64,000 nt of DNA, taken from assembly GCA_023213395.1 (NCBI GenBank), contig CM041465.1, positions 127,727,741-127,791,740 on the forward strand, in the 5' to 3' direction. The translations under genes and the position numbers were made by a program. The DNA is from Cycas panzhihuaensis. Lineage: Eukaryota; Cycadophyta. Below the pieces are notes generated by a model. The model worked only from the letters and a program-made list of their open reading frames with translations. It made no database searches and was not told the origin of the DNA. Below are positions 24,101 to 36,992 of the stretch, one piece after another (position 1 is the first letter of the stretch; each line of letters starts with the position of its first letter).

Positions 24101-24384
24101 TATGGGTTGCAAAAGCCAAAAGGTACTTGAGGATATCATGGAGATGATGGAAGAGGGTTTTAGAGTGCTATGGGATATATATCCCTATATCATCATAGGC
24201 TAAAAGGATGTTAGGATGCAATATGCTCAAGCAACGAATGCATAGCAATCATGCGGTCAATCAATCAGAATGTAATGCAGGTAAAGTGCCTCGATCCATC
24301 TTTTCTGAAACTGACGAGGACAAGGATAGAAGCATACCTAATCTTACCTAAGTCGAGTCGCCTCTTGCCCATTCTCGGTAGTCA
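21195..24384 (-). repeat. C 5' LTR (3.2 kb)
   Basis: On the - strand it starts TGACTACCGAGAATGG at 24384. It aligns with 6256-9450. A CT run lies at about 21820-21838. The + strand shows TGTATAAACCC near 23152, aligned with the TATATAA of the other LTR. The PBS should lie below 21195; the closest candidate is TGGCAACC on the - strand at 21177-21170, about 17 bp inside, and is unconvincing. Confidence 0.88.
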
Positions 24385-25196
24385 GGAAATAATATCTATT
24401 ATGGCTAGTGTTTCTTTGATTAACTCCTTCTCATCTTTGATGTGGCTTGATACTTTAGTTTCTTTTCTTGGTGCATTTCTTTTCTAGGGTCTCTATTTCT
24501 TCCTTTGGGGATTGGTCTATATATTTAGAGGTACTAGCTTGATAATTTGATTGTATCATTGCTTTTGTTACAAAGGCATGTTTAAGTGATTCATTTGTAT
24601 TATGTTATTTCTCAACTACCATTAATAGGGCACTTAGTTGTTCTATTTTTAATGTACTCAAGTCCTTTAATACTCTAATACTAGTTGCCACCATTTCAAA
24701 TCTTTTCACTGTACTAACACATCTTAGGATTTGTTTAACCACTCTTTGTTTAGTTAATGTGTCCCTAAGAGATCTCATTTGATTAATAATATCTTGCACC
24801 TTGGTCATGAATTTAGTTACTGATTTGTTAGGCATCAACCTAAGATTTTTAAATTTGCTCCTTAGAGTTTACAATTTATATGAAGCAACCCCTTCATAGA
24901 TCAGCTATAAGATGTCCTAAGCTTCTTTAGATTTTGCTAACTCACTTACTCTAGGAAATATATGGTCTTTAAGTGTATAAAATATCAGCATAAGTGCCTT
25001 ATTATCCTTCTTGATATTTTCTTTCTAAGTTAATTTCTCAAGATCTATTGGATTTTATCTTAATTCTGTATATCCAATTCTTACAATATCCCATATATTA
25101 TTAGCTATGATGATGGGTCTCATCCTCCTACTCTAATTCAAAAAATTAGAATTATCAAACTTAGGGACGATCATATTAACAAAGTTCACTACCATT
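24385..25196 (-). pseudogene. B gag: N-terminal half
   Basis: This is a copia capsid gene (UBN2/gag-polypeptide type). The start is the ATG at 25196 on the - strand (MVVNFVNMIVPKFDNSNFLN). Conserved blocks follow: LMLIFYTLKDHIFPRVS, LIYEGVASYKL and an open stretch at 24838-24605 with FMTKVQDIINQMRSLRD and VVKQILRCVSTVKRFEMV. The same blocks occur in element G's gag at 62203-62850, so B and G are related. The frame is cut by element C at 24385 and resumes at 6255. Confidence 0.88.
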
Positions 25197-28100
25197 GTTT
25201 CTCAACTAGGGTTTTCATAAATGTCCTTTCGATAAGAATGCTCTTAAACTATAAGTGTCCAAATAAGGTTTTAAAATTGTCCTAAAAAAAGTTTTATAGT
25301 TGTCCTCAAATATTTAATAAGTGTTCTAGTCTCTAAAAATGTTTCTAGGCTTTAAGTTTAAGTACCTCTAAGGGAAGCCTTCGATTGCTATCATGTGTAG
25401 TGGTACCTACCCATAAGTGGCAAACTGGGGACCCGATATACTGGTATGTGAACTCTTAGCTCGATATACCTCAGTAAGTAGGCTACTAAGACTCCCCTAA
25501 TTTGTGTGTCCATCTGCATTGGTCTTATGCTTAGTGACAGATCTAATGGTGATGGCTTTGCTAACCAAGGCACTCACCCTCGCTAGGTATAGCCTTAGTC
25601 TCTAAACTTCAGAAATAGATAGGTTCTACACCTCAGCTTGCTACTCAATACACCTGATGGCTAGTGATATTTCCCATCCAATATGAGTAGGCCAAAGACA
25701 TATGCATGGTGGTAACTTCAGGGGTCCTAACTATTCTCCTTGTAAGGCTAGAAATAGGGTGGTTGATTTGGGTGATTATCTTTTTTAATGTGAGAAAAAA
25801 ATAATTATTAAGATGTGGTCTTGCTTAGACAATAAAGGATTCCTTTCAAGATAAAAAAAAAAAAGAACTTTAATAAGAAAGACCAAATACTTTTTCAAAT
25901 AAAATGGATAAATAATACTTTTCAATTAATTCCACTATAAGAAATAAAGTAAAATATCAAATATTTCCTCTTAATAAAGCAATATGAATACACGTATGTA
26001 AACTATTATCTTTCAACTTAAAAATACTCCTTGAACAAGTAAATTAAACAACTTTGTTTGGAAAGAAAAGTAACTTAAAAAAAAAAAATGTATGATCCTT
26101 CAAATGAATGCTTTAATGAAAAGTAACTAAGAAGTAAAGTGAAGATATTTCTTATGCAAACTATTATCTTTCAAGTTGAAGAAGCTCCTTGAAAAAGTAA
26201 ATTAAATAACTTTCAATGAAACTATGTGCACATGTTCTTAAGAATTCAATGAATCAAAGAATATGAGCTAAAGAATAAAGCTTTCAATATCCAGATGCCT
26301 TTTAAATAGGATAGCTAAATAATCATTAAAGAGTGTAAGATAAACAATCCTTTAGAAAAATGAAGGTCAATGTTCAACTTGTAATCTTTTCAAGCAATGA
26401 TGAATATAAGAGGCTTTAAAATGAAGAACTATGTATGTAAAGATATAAGTGAAATGGTATACTTAAATGGAATGAGCCTTAAAACATAAAAGAACAATAA
26501 AAAAAAAAAATATATAACTATACAATATAATGCACTTATGAAGCTTCAAAAAATATAATGGCTTTAAGGCAAACAAAATGTTCCTTTAACTTGTGAATCA
26601 GTGAGCTCCAGATATATAAAGTTATTGGCAAATGCTTATATAAGTAATGTAAATGAAATGAAGAAATACTCTTTTTTTGATTCACATATAAAACTAGGTG
26701 CAATCTTGAAGTATTAAAGGAAATAAAAAACCTTAAATAGCCAAAAGTACTTAAGGAAATCTCTTAGATTCAGTTTTAGATATTAAAGAAAGAAAATGAT
26801 AATGATAAGGAGTACTAGTTTATCGCTTTTGATCTAAATAAGGCCTTTGATCTTTAAGAAGCCAAAAAATGATACTAAAGAGCTAAAAAACAACTTGTAA
26901 GCTTATAAAACCAAGTAAATATTGTCAATAATCAATTAGGATCAGATCATAAATAAGTATATATAGTAAGAATAAAAAATTTAAGCTCAAAATATCAAAG
27001 AATTTGTCCTACTAAGATTGAATCAAAGGTTTAAATTTAGTGGCTTTAAGGAGCTATAGAATAGCATTAGAATGTGATGAGACCCTTCTAATATGTAGAG
27101 CACTAAAAAATCTTTCCATCGGTTCTAACTATTTAGAAAATGGAGCTATAGAGCTCAAGTTATTAAAGAAACTGTACAGGGACCTTTTTATGGTTAATGA
27201 ATTAAGAGGTACAAAAAAGGGTCAACTTTGACTAGATCAAACTCTTTGAAATTATACTCAAATTAGGAAAAAAAAGGGCTCTAGGCTATAGAGCTATGAG
27301 TCAAGAATCTAATGAATTAAGTGGTTTGAGAATTTGACCTCCCATTACAATATGCAAAATATAAATAGTATTCCTTAGGTCAAAAAATCAAAATAAGGTT
27401 AGCTTTTAGCCCCTTAAATAAGCCCCTTGGTCACATAGAGAGTGATGTGACCAACTATTAAGCTTAAGAGGGGGTGCTAGGATTTCAAACTATATAAAAT
27501 ATAGTTAAATCTTAAAAAAAAAAAATTATAAAAAATAGTTTATATTATTTTTAAATCTACCCTTTTAAAAATAAAGTCAAGGTCACGTGGGGCTAATGTG
27601 ATCGTATGCTATCAATGAAGGGGGCCACATTCAAATTTATGCCTACAAAACTCAAGGTTTATTAAACATAATTAAAATTTTTAAAAAATTATAAAAAAAT
27701 AAAGTGAATTAATAGAAGATGATCGCCTGTTAATGGTGACTACATAGGGGCATAAGGAATCAATACAAATGATCAAAAAATGATGCAAAGGGATCAAGAT
27801 TGATCCATGAGGGGTGCCACTGATCAATTACAAGAGATCAATTGAAAAGCTCTTAAAAAAAAAGATTTATATATATAAAAAATAATAAGTGATGTTAAAA
27901 AATGACGGATGGCAACGAGCATAGAAATCTAGTTTAGAACTGATGAAAATTGATCAAGATCTCATTGAGGATGGGCGCCAATAGATTGAGGATGAAAAAA
28001 CACTGAAAAACATATATATTTTTTATGATTTATAAACAAAAAATATAAATAAACAATGGACAGAAAAAGATAAAGATGTAGAGGATAATAGATTATGAAA

Positions 28101-28544
28101 TCTCATGAAGTGAGATGAAGAATCTTTCTAAGATGGGTGTATGGCTGGTATGCCCCTTAACATAAAAAAAAAAAAAGATTAAAAAATTAAAAAAACTTAG
28201 AGAACAACTGACGAGGTTCCTAAAGAACCATAGATAGACTGAGATTTAGAGCAAGATATCTTGCTAATGGAGAGATGAAACAATAAGTCATCTTCTCTAT
28301 CAGGTAAAGAATTTGATTATGATCAGAATGAGTGGTCATATAATATAGTTCTGATCATCTAATGAAACATATGAGTACATTGAAGATCAAGGAATGAGGT
28401 ACTATTACAAATAACAATCGAGAGAAAAAACATAAATATAAAAAATAATCAATATTTTTTATAGTTTTACAATGTTAACTTTAATATATCATATACATAC
28501 CAAAAAGAATACAACTATGAGATTCATGAGTTTAACTTGAATGA
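25197..28544 (-). other. B 5' leader (3.3 kb, non-coding)
   Basis: Between PBS and gag there is a long AT-rich leader with many A runs and no recognisable domain. Parts near 27400-27640 resemble 44290-44470 inside element D: both have a block of the type GGTCACATGG and GGGGGTGCTAGGATTT, supporting common ancestry of B and D. A hidden further insertion is possible because the leader is longer than usual for copia. Confidence 0.55.
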
Positions 28545-28556
28545 GCTCTGATACCA
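28545..28556 (-). promoter_or_regulatory. B primer binding site
   Basis: On the - strand this reads TGGTATCAGAGC, complementary to the 3' end of plant initiator tRNA-Met, two bases inside the 5' LTR. Confidence 0.85.
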
Positions 28557-28558
28557 AA

Positions 28559-28860
28559 TATAGGATTGAGGAGTAGAGCAGGTCAAACAAAGTCATGTTG
28601 CCATGATTGAGGAGTCAAAATGCTTTTCGTTAATTATCTAGCAGTGTTAAAAAACACTAAGGAGGTATTCCCCTCAAATATATAGTTCTAGGGAGATGAT
28701 GGACTAGCTTAACCCTACGTTAGTCCAAAATAATAATAATAATAATAGAATACAGAATACATACTTGGTCGGCTGATGGTGGCTTAAGGCAGCTTAAGGT
28801 GCCTTTTTGGGGGCCCAAGGTTGGCTTGCACACTCTTTAATAATGGGCATTACCCCAATA
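28559..28860 (-). repeat. B 5' LTR
   Basis: It aligns with the 3' LTR at 2478-2761. On the - strand its end reads CTCAATCCTATA next to the PBS. Its start is worn (TATTGGGGTAATGCCC against TGTTAGGATAATACCG). A short (AAT)n run near 28727-28745 adds length. Confidence 0.78.
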
Positions 28861-28865
28861 AGTAT

Positions 28866-29904
<1,039 letters not shown>

Positions 29905-30442
29905 TGTTAAGAAGATAAGGTTCCAACCCTTAAACCACCACTAAGATCTAAACTATTCTTGTAACTAGTTATAGGAATCGAAACTAAAATCTAACATGCA
30001 AGTTCTTAAACTAGAGATAAAACAATAAAATGAATAAGAAAGCCAAGCATCGCATGTACACCCAATATAATGTGATAAAACCCTAACAGTGTGTTAGGGA
30101 AACATCCACACAGGAAAGGTATCAATCTTTATTATTGTAGAATGGAGAAAATGTACATAATCCTATAGCAGAGTGCTCACAGCAACAACAACCAGTTACC
30201 CAACTCATCACAGTACATTGAACATTATCAACATAATGGAAATTGCCCTAAATTGGGCTATATGAGAGGGTCATCTAAGGCACAAATCTCAACCATAGAA
30301 TCTAGGGTATTTTGAGTGACTGACCCTGCTAAGGGGGGCTCCTACCCCCCTTAGAATCCCCCAAAGAAGGTTTGGGGGGAAAACCACGCTGCCAATATGT
30401 CAAAAGTTTAGCCTCTAACCATTGTTGTCATATTACCTAATA
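29905..30442 (-). repeat. E 3' LTR
   Basis: On the - strand it starts TATTAGGTAAT (TGTTAGGTAAT in the 5' copy) and ends CTTCTTAACA. It is about 110 bp shorter than the 5' LTR, lacking the C/G-rich block at about 34908-35020. The PPT AAGGTAGAGATT lies just upstream (30443-30455). Confidence 0.88.
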
Positions 30443-30469
30443 ATCTCTACCTTGAAAACAATTTACCTT

Positions 30470-32010
30470 GTACCTTTCTTAGACCCTTCATCACCTTTTC
30501 TGCAAGATAAGAAAAGTCAAACACCATTTGAACTTCTCTAATAGTACTGATTTTGTGAACATATTAGCACAATTTTGTTTTGTGTTAACCTTCTCAAATA
30601 CCACTCCACCTACTTCCATAACCTGTCTAACAAAATGGTACTTAAGAGCAATATGCTTTATCTTACTATGATAAGTTGAATTCTTGGTTAGGTAAATGGC
30701 ACTTTGACTATCACAAAATACCTTTACCTTCTCTCGTTTCTTTCTAAGATCATCTAATAGACCCTATAACTAGATTACTTCTTTGTAAGCATGTGCTGTA
30801 ACAACATATTCATCTTCTATAGTTGATAATGCAATTGTGTTCTACAAATTTGACATCCAACTAATTGGACCATTTGCAAGAGTGAATACATAACCTGAAG
30901 TAGACCTTCTCTTATTTAAATCTCCTGTAAAGTTTGAATCAACATATCCACAAACTTGATTACCTGTACCTCTAAAGGTGATGCAATAGTCACTTGTACC
31001 TCTTAAATACCAAAGCACCCATTTCACTGTTGCCTAATGTTTCTTTCCTAGATTTTCCATAAACCTGCTAACTACACCAACTGCATGTGAAATGTTATGT
31101 CTTATACATACCATGGCATACATCAAACTTCCTACTGCATTGGCATAAGGCACACAAGACATATAATCCTTTTCATCTTCATTACTAGGACTCATACTTG
31201 AAGAAAGCTTAAAATGAGAGCCAATAGGATACTCACTAGTTTCACATTTGCCATACCAAACTTGGTTGGCACCTTCTCCACATATTTCTACTGTGATAAC
31301 CACATCTTACTATTTTTCCAGTTTCTATGTATCTCTATACCTAAGATTTATTTTACAGCTCCTAGATTCTTCATATCAAAAGTCTTAGCCAATTGAGCCT
31401 TTAACTTATTGATTTCTTCCATGCTCTTGCTTGTAACCAGTATGCCATCAATAGATAATACCAAGATAATGAATAAGCCATTGTCCATGAATTTAAAGTA
31501 AACATTGATCATAGTCACTTTTTTCAAAATTTTGGCTCTCCACGAAGGCATCAAACTTCTTGTACCATTGCCTGAGTGATTGCTTCAGGCCATATAATGA
31601 TTTCTTGAGCCTGTAAATAAGTTTTTTTCTGCCATCTTGTACAAACCCTTCTGGCTGATCCATATAGATCTCCTCATCTAAATCTCCATATAGAAAAGCT
31701 ATTTTTAGATCTATCTACTCCAACTCCAAATCAAGAGAAGCTACTAATGCTAACAACACTCAAATTGAAACAAGTTTAACAACTGGTGAAAAGATCTCAT
31801 GAAAGTTAATACCTACTTTCTGTGTAAAGCTATTAGCCACCTGCCTTGCCCTATATTTATCAACCTTTCCATCAACATCTGTTTTCATCTTTAAAAACCA
31901 CCTTCAACTAACAATCTTCTTGTCATGTGGAAGTTCTACCAAGTCCCATGAATTATTTTTCTTCAAAGCATCTATCTCTTCCTGCATAGCCCTCTTCCAC
32001 CTCTCACTAT
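30470..32010 (-). pseudogene. E pol: reverse transcriptase and RNase H (broken)
   Basis: On the - strand the RT starts near 32000 (MQEEIDALKKNNSWDLVELP) and continues with KYRARQVANSFTQKVGINF, IDLKIAFLYGDLDEEIYM and YRLKKSLYGLKQSLRQWY. The catalytic Y-x-D-D segment near 31450 is frame-shifted. At 31303-31034 VPYANAVGSLMYAMVCIRHN and RFMENLGKKH follow, then KWVLWYLRGTSDYC and the RNase H: RRSTSGYVFTLANG, ALSTIEDEYV, VFCDSQSAIYLTKN and MFTKSVLLEKFK. This is a nearly complete set of copia motifs with stops and one or two frame changes. Confidence 0.88.
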
Positions 32011-32199
32011 GGATATCATCTACTGCTTCTTGATAGCATGTAGGCTCACCATCATTAGAAACTAAAGCAATAGAAATAGAAGGGCTATACCTATTAGGTG
32101 GATGACTAACTCATGTAGATCTTCTAACTATTAGCAGAGGAGTGTCTACATACTCATATAAATCTGTTGTAGATTCATCTTTGGAAAGATCTTCCAGCT

Positions 32200-33070
32200 C
32201 TTTTGATTCCAAAGATGGTTAGGTTTCAAACTTGACCTGTTGATGTTTAACTTTCTGGTCCTATTTCTCTTTAACTTTTACACTATTTGATTTTAGAAGG
32301 GGAGATTCGTCAAATACAACATCTTTGTTAATGGTGATTTTGTGGGCAGTAGGATCCCATAACCTGTATCCCTTCACACCATCTTTATCACCATAACCAA
32401 CAAAGATACATCTCTTAGATTTTGGGTCTAACTTTGAACATTTACTTTTATTAGTCTAGGCATAAGCATCATAACCAAAAACTTTCAAATTTGAATAATC
32501 ACATGGATGTCCAATCCATACCTCTTCAGGAATCTTATAATCTATTGTAAGTGATGGTGACCTATTTACCAGATAGCAATCTATTTGAACAACTTCTGCC
32601 CATAAGCCCTGCTCCACTCCAATATTACTTAGCATGCTTCTTGCTCTTTCTAAGAGTGTCCTATTCATGCACTCAACAATGCTATTTTGCTGCAGAGTAT
32701 AGCTAGTGGTCTTGTACCTTTCAATCCCAGCTTCTCTATAATAGTTCTCAAACTCCAAGGAGTTGAACTCACCTCTATTGTTAGTTCTTAAATATTTTAT
32801 TGACTTACCAGTGCTATTCTTAGCTAGAGCCTTGAATTGCTTAAATACACTAAAAGCTTCATATTTTCTTTTCAAAAAATAGACCCATACCTTTCTAGAG
32901 GAATCATCTATAAATGTGATAAAGTACAATGATCCTCCACAAGATATTTTAGGGGCTAGTCCCCACACATCTGAATATATGTAATCCAAAGCACCTTTAC
33001 TAGTGTGACTTCCTACTTTAAACTTGAGTCTACACTGCTTTCTAAAAATATAATGTTTGCAGAAAGCCAA
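32200..33070 (-). pseudogene. E pol: integrase
   Basis: A 204-codon open stretch (33070-32456) covers most of the copia integrase. It carries YIYSDVWGLAP (first catalytic D), FITFIDDSSRKVWVYFLK, KYLRTNNRGEFNS (second D changed to N), and the third block TLQQNSIVECMNRTLLERAR in place of the usual P-Q-Q-N-G-V-x-E-R-x-N. It ends with VWIGHPCDYSNLKVFGYDAY. Downstream, KRCIFVGYGDKDGVKGYRLW extends it to about 32300. It is open but probably inactive because of the D-to-N change. Confidence 0.9.
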
Positions 33071-33570
33071 TTATGAAAGTTGTAAGTTAGGAAGTAACTC
33101 ATGGTTTATCAGCACCTTAAGTCCTCTCTCACTCATGTGCCCAAGTCTCTGATGCCATAACTGAGTTAGATCTTCTGTAGTCTTTGATACTATAGCTGCA
33201 TGGCTAACATCTATACTTCCCACTAAAATGTAAAGATTTCCTTTCTTTAAGGCTCTCATAACAACCAAGGTGCCCTTTGACACCTTTAAGACTCCTTCAT
33301 TACCTGTATGCTTATAACCACTTGAATCTAGTTTACCTAAGGAAATCATATTCCTTTTTAGATCAGGTACATGTCTAACCTCAGTTAATGTTCTCACTAC
33401 ACCATTGAACATCTTAATTCTGATGCTACCAATGCCCACTATCTTACAAGAAATTTCATTTCCTATAAGCACATCACCACTATCAAGAGGTTGATACGAT
33501 GAGAAACAACTCTTGTATGGACACATGTAGTGTGAAGCACCTAAATCTAATAACTAGTCATGGTGATAAT
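33071..33570 (-). pseudogene. E pol: protease and pre-integrase region
   Basis: The - strand frame of 151 codons (33526-33071) begins just after the worn active site (around 33560, reading SHYMCP). It contains VLIGNEISCKIVGIGSIRIK, LTEVRHVPDLKRNMISLGKL and, at the end, TQLWHQRLGHMSERGLKVL, the GAG-pre-integrase signature. The catalytic D-x-G is lost just upstream. It joins integrase directly. Confidence 0.85.
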
Positions 33571-33619
33571 GGAAAATATTACAAGTAACCAAGATATCAT
33601 AATCCATACCTTGATTTGA

Positions 33620-34400
33620 CTCCACCTAATTAGCCTCATTGGTATCTTCCTTTTTCTGGAACTCCTTTTTTTTTTAAGCAATCCTTCTTGAGGTGATTTG
33701 CCTTATTACAGTGCTAACACCTGAGCTTACTCTTCTTGCCTTTTAACTTTGACCTCGATGTATCCCTAGAGCTTTGTCCTCTATTAATTGTTCTACCCCT
33801 TTCTATCATAGCTTCTAGTGTGGAGGTTTCAAGACTAGACTTCCTTTGCACTTCTTCCAACAATAAAGCACTCACAATAGAATCATATTCTAATTCATCT
33901 GTAGTGCTAAAACTAATTAAGGTGACAATATTATCCCAGGATTCTGGTAATAAGCATAATAAGGTAATAACCTTATCCTCATCCTTAATTTTGACATCGA
34001 TACTAGCTAATTAGCAAATAAGATTATTGAAAATATTTAATTGGTCAGCAAATTTTGTACCTTCCTTCATTTGTAATGAGTATAGCTATCTCTTCAAGTA
34101 GATTCAATTTGTTAATGATTTGGTCATATACAGGCCTTCCAACTGGGTCCATAATCCTGCTGCTGTGTGCTCCCCTATGATGTTAAATAGAACTTCATCT
34201 GCCAAGCACAATTGTATTGTACTAAGAGCCTTTTTGTCTAGATCATCCTATTCATCATCATCCATTCCTGTGGGTTTCTTCATTTTGCCTATAAGAGTTC
34301 TATACAAACCTTTTTGTATAAGAACATCATACGCTTTCAACTTCTACAACTTGAAGTTGTTCTTTCCATTGAATTTCTCCTCCTTGAACTTTGTACTTGC
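33620..34400 (-). pseudogene. E gag with zinc knuckle
   Basis: This is a copia UBN2-type gag on the - strand. It begins near 34396 with a basic stretch (TKFKEEKFNGKNNFKL), then DKKALSTIQLCLADEVLFNI, KEGTKFADQLNIFNNLIC, KVITLLCLLPESWDNIV and EYDSIVSALLLEE. The knuckle at about 33722-33681 reads C-stop-HCNKANHLKKDC, so all four CCHC ligands remain but a stop sits inside it. Start codon and exact end are uncertain. Confidence 0.85.
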
Positions 34401-34470
34401 CAATTTTACTATTTGGTATAGAAGAAGCCGACACCAAAACCTTCACAAACTCACAGCAAAAATAAAAGTG

Positions 34471-34482
34471 GCTCTAATACCA
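34471..34482 (-). promoter_or_regulatory. E primer binding site
   Basis: On the - strand it reads TGGTATTAGAGC, one base from the initiator tRNA-Met consensus, two bases inside the 5' LTR. Confidence 0.85.
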
Positions 34483-34484
34483 CT

Positions 34485-35133
34485 TGTTGAGAAGATAAGG
34501 TCCCAACCCTTAAATCGCCACCAAGATCTAAACTATTCTTCCAACTAATTACAGGAATCGAAACTAAAATTTAACATGCAAGTTCTTAAACTAGAGATAA
34601 AATAATAAAATGAACAAAAAAGCCAAGTGTCACATGTACACCTGATATAACATGGTAAAACCCTAACAGTATGCTAGGGAAACATCGACACAGGAAATAT
34701 ATCAATCTTTATTGTTGTAGAATGGAGAAAATGTATATAATCTTGTAGTAGAGTGCTCATAGCAACAACAACTAGCCGCCCAACTCATCATAGTATATTG
34801 AACACTACCAACATAATGAAAAATACCCTAAATCGAGCTATATGAGAGGGTCATCCAAGGCACAAATCTTGACCATAGAATCTAGGGTATTTTGAGCAAA
34901 TGACCATGATTCTCTTTATAATTTAATATACTTTCCAGTACTAAATTTTTGGGTCGGGGGCTATCACCCCCAAACCCCCTCTTTATGGGGGGCGTTCCAC
35001 ATCCCCCATACCTCCCTAGCTAAGGGGGGTTCCTGCCCCCCTTGGAACCCCCCGAAGAAGGTTTAGAGGGGAAATCGCACTGCTAACATGTCAAAATTTT
35101 AGCCTCCAACCATTGTTGTCACATTACCTAACA
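34485..35133 (-). repeat. E 5' LTR
   Basis: On the - strand it runs from TGTTAGGTAATGTGAC to CTTCTCAACA. The block at about 34908-35045 is unusual for this AT-rich window: several runs of C and G (CCCCCAAACCCCC, GGGGGGCG, CCCCCC) able to form local hairpins. The TSD TCCAT follows at 35134. Confidence 0.9.
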
Positions 35134-35138
35134 TCCAT

Positions 35139-36992
35139 AATAATTACAGCTGGCCATTGGAGATCATGCCTCTCTTATCATTTCCTATAATTTCCATCTC
35201 TATCATTCCAATTTGGTTGCCTCTATCGTGCTTGGGTGAGCTTTATACAAGCTTTGCATGATCTATATTTATACTCCCCTACCCTATAATTTGCCTCTAT
35301 CACTAGAATATAATAGACTACATGATCATTTTTCAGTCAGCATAGTTGACCCTACCATCAAGAACATGATATGGCCTCCATTATTTGATGGATCAATCAA
35401 ATGATAAATGAATGTATACACAAATAAACTTTGCTCATGTATATTTTTTAATCATAGAGATAATAATATAATATTGTTACATTAAAGATTTTTTGAAACC
35501 CTAGATGCTCATCCATCTGCCCATGTAGATCGCACTCAAAGAAATCAAATGAAGCTTGATTAATCGTATTCATCATGCAAGTGTAAGAACTCTCATTCAT
35601 AGTAGATATATATATATTTTATAGCTAGAGTATTATTTGTTCATAGGATATTCATATATTATGATAGAATGATTTTGCAGGTGAATTCATGTAGACAAAT
35701 ATTTTTTGATGATATAAAAAAATTGCATTTGATTTTTTGAATTAAGTAAATTGGATGATTATTTTAGATCCAACCACCAAGCTTTTGTCTATTAGTAAAT
35801 GGTCATTTAGTGAATCTATATGAATTAGGGTTAAACCTCAAAAGGGGTTTATCTAAGTTTCAAAAGATTTTCTAGTTTTTTATGGGTTATTGGCACATTT
35901 TCTTTCATATCTCATCACGTATATATTAAATTTAGGTGTTGTCTATTGCATTGGAAAGTAGCTTTTGAGATGATCATAATGAGTGGTTACATGATATATT
36001 TTAGACAATACGAGATAGAGAAAATTAAGAGCAAAGTTGATGTAATAGCTTCAAACGTCATTTAGGATAAATTCCATATATATATTAAAAAAGAAAAATT
36101 TAACTAATTCTAATGTTTTTTATGACTTCAAACATGTGGTTACATTATTTTTGAGGAATGATGGACGCAAAATAAACTTTAGTTTAAAATCAATAATTTT
36201 AAGGCTAATTTATGATATTTTGAGGCCCATTTTAGTTAAAAAAATTCATCAAGTGAGAAACACTTGATGAATTTATGATATATGACATTCTTGATGTGTT
36301 GGTTATTTATTCCCCCATTGGAAACATCACATTTGGTTTAATGGATGATAAAATCCCTAACTAAATATACAAATCACCTAGTTATTGAAATATTTTTTTA
36401 TGATGAAGAGAGTCCACCTATCATTCAGTATACCACACTAGTTGTTAATGTTATCCAACTAGATGTTGAGTATAATTTACCTTATTATAGTTAACTTACC
36501 TTGGATAGGTAGTTTGACCTATTCCCAAAGATAGTTGTTCAAGATGTGATATAGTTGATAACTTGATCCAGCTGATGTTACATTCACATAACACACTTAA
36601 TTGTATTGTTCTTATAAGTAATTTGGAAGGATAATGAACCATGTATTTGAAGTAATTTCTTAGTGAACTAGTAATCATAGTTGTTGGTTACCTATGTATT
36701 TCAGTAGATGGTTATTATTTTATATGGACTCATACATTACTTTACTTGATTATTGATTTGAAGGTTAGCATAATGTTAATCATCCAACTTAAATGTTAAT
36801 TGAAAAAGCCATACAGGTGAAGATATAGAGATGTATATAAAAGCACTTCATATATGTTGGTTACATATTATTTATAGGTGATACTATATATAAGATACAA
36901 GCTATAGTTACCAGCATATAGGTTAAAGACTTGAATACTTGAGATCAAGAATCAAGGATATTAAACATTACGTATGGGGGCGGGGAGGAGGT
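35139..36992 (+). other. A1 internal sequence, 3' part, with PPT
   Basis: No coding domain is seen. It is alignable to A2's 3' internal part: for example the stretch near 36285-36385 (GATGTGTTGGTT, then ATCACCTAGTTATTG) matches 49430-49520 read on the - strand. The end, TGGGGGCGGGGAGGAGGT (36975-36992), is a strong polypurine tract directly before the 3' LTR. Confidence 0.65.

Larger units (their letters stand above)
6256..24384 (-). mobile_element. Element C: Ty3/gypsy Tat/Ogre-type retrotransposon, 18.1 kb
   Basis: C is a giant gypsy element on the - strand. The LTRs are 21195-24384 (5') and 6256-9450 (3'), about 3.2 kb each. Internal order on the - strand is gag (20923-18950), protease (18490-17955), linker, RT and RNase H (17060-15600), integrase (15480-14290), then a + strand PMD-like frame (about 11500-13340), a second RNase H (10380-9960), and the 3' LTR. 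Dual RNase H, a protease ending in YNFLLGCP, long LTRs and large size point to the Tat/Ogre clade. It sits inside gag of copia B. No clean target duplication is left (CTGAA against GGAAA). Stops are everywhere. Confidence 0.88.
2478..28860 (-). mobile_element. Element B: copia LTR retrotransposon, split by gypsy element C
   Basis: B is a - strand Ty1/copia element. Its 5' LTR is 28559-28860, PBS 28545-28556, leader 25197-28544, gag start 25196, and its 3' LTR 2478-2761. The gypsy element C (6256-24384) interrupts gag. Removing C leaves about 8.25 kb. It sits in the PBS of A1: GGTAT at 2473-2477 and AGTAT at 28861-28865 form a target duplication with one mismatch, and A1's PBS continues at 28866 with TAGAGC. 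Gene order is gag, protease, integrase, RT, RNase H, as expected for copia. All domains have stops, so it cannot be autonomous now. Confidence 0.85.
29905..35133 (-). mobile_element. Element E: Tork/Tnt1-like copia retrotransposon
   Basis: This is a - strand copia element with a perfect 5-bp target duplication TCCAT (29900-29904 and 35134-35138). Its LTRs are 34485-35133 (5', 649 bp) and 29905-30442 (3', 538 bp). PBS, gag with zinc knuckle, protease, integrase, RT and RNase H are all recognisable in order, total 5.2 kb. Over about 225 bp of LTR compared by eye I counted about 26 differences (about 88% identity). Protein motifs and the PPT context (AAGGTAGAGATT before the LTR) resemble Tnt1/Tork elements. 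It lies within A1. Confidence 0.92.

Noticed and set aside
6256-24384. The 3.2-kb direct repeats considered as a segmental duplication
   Set aside because: They flank gypsy gag-pol in the right order with TG...CA ends, so they are LTRs of element C.
34120-34548. 142-codon + strand frame in element E
   Set aside because: It is antisense to E's gag, whose motifs are clear on the - strand.
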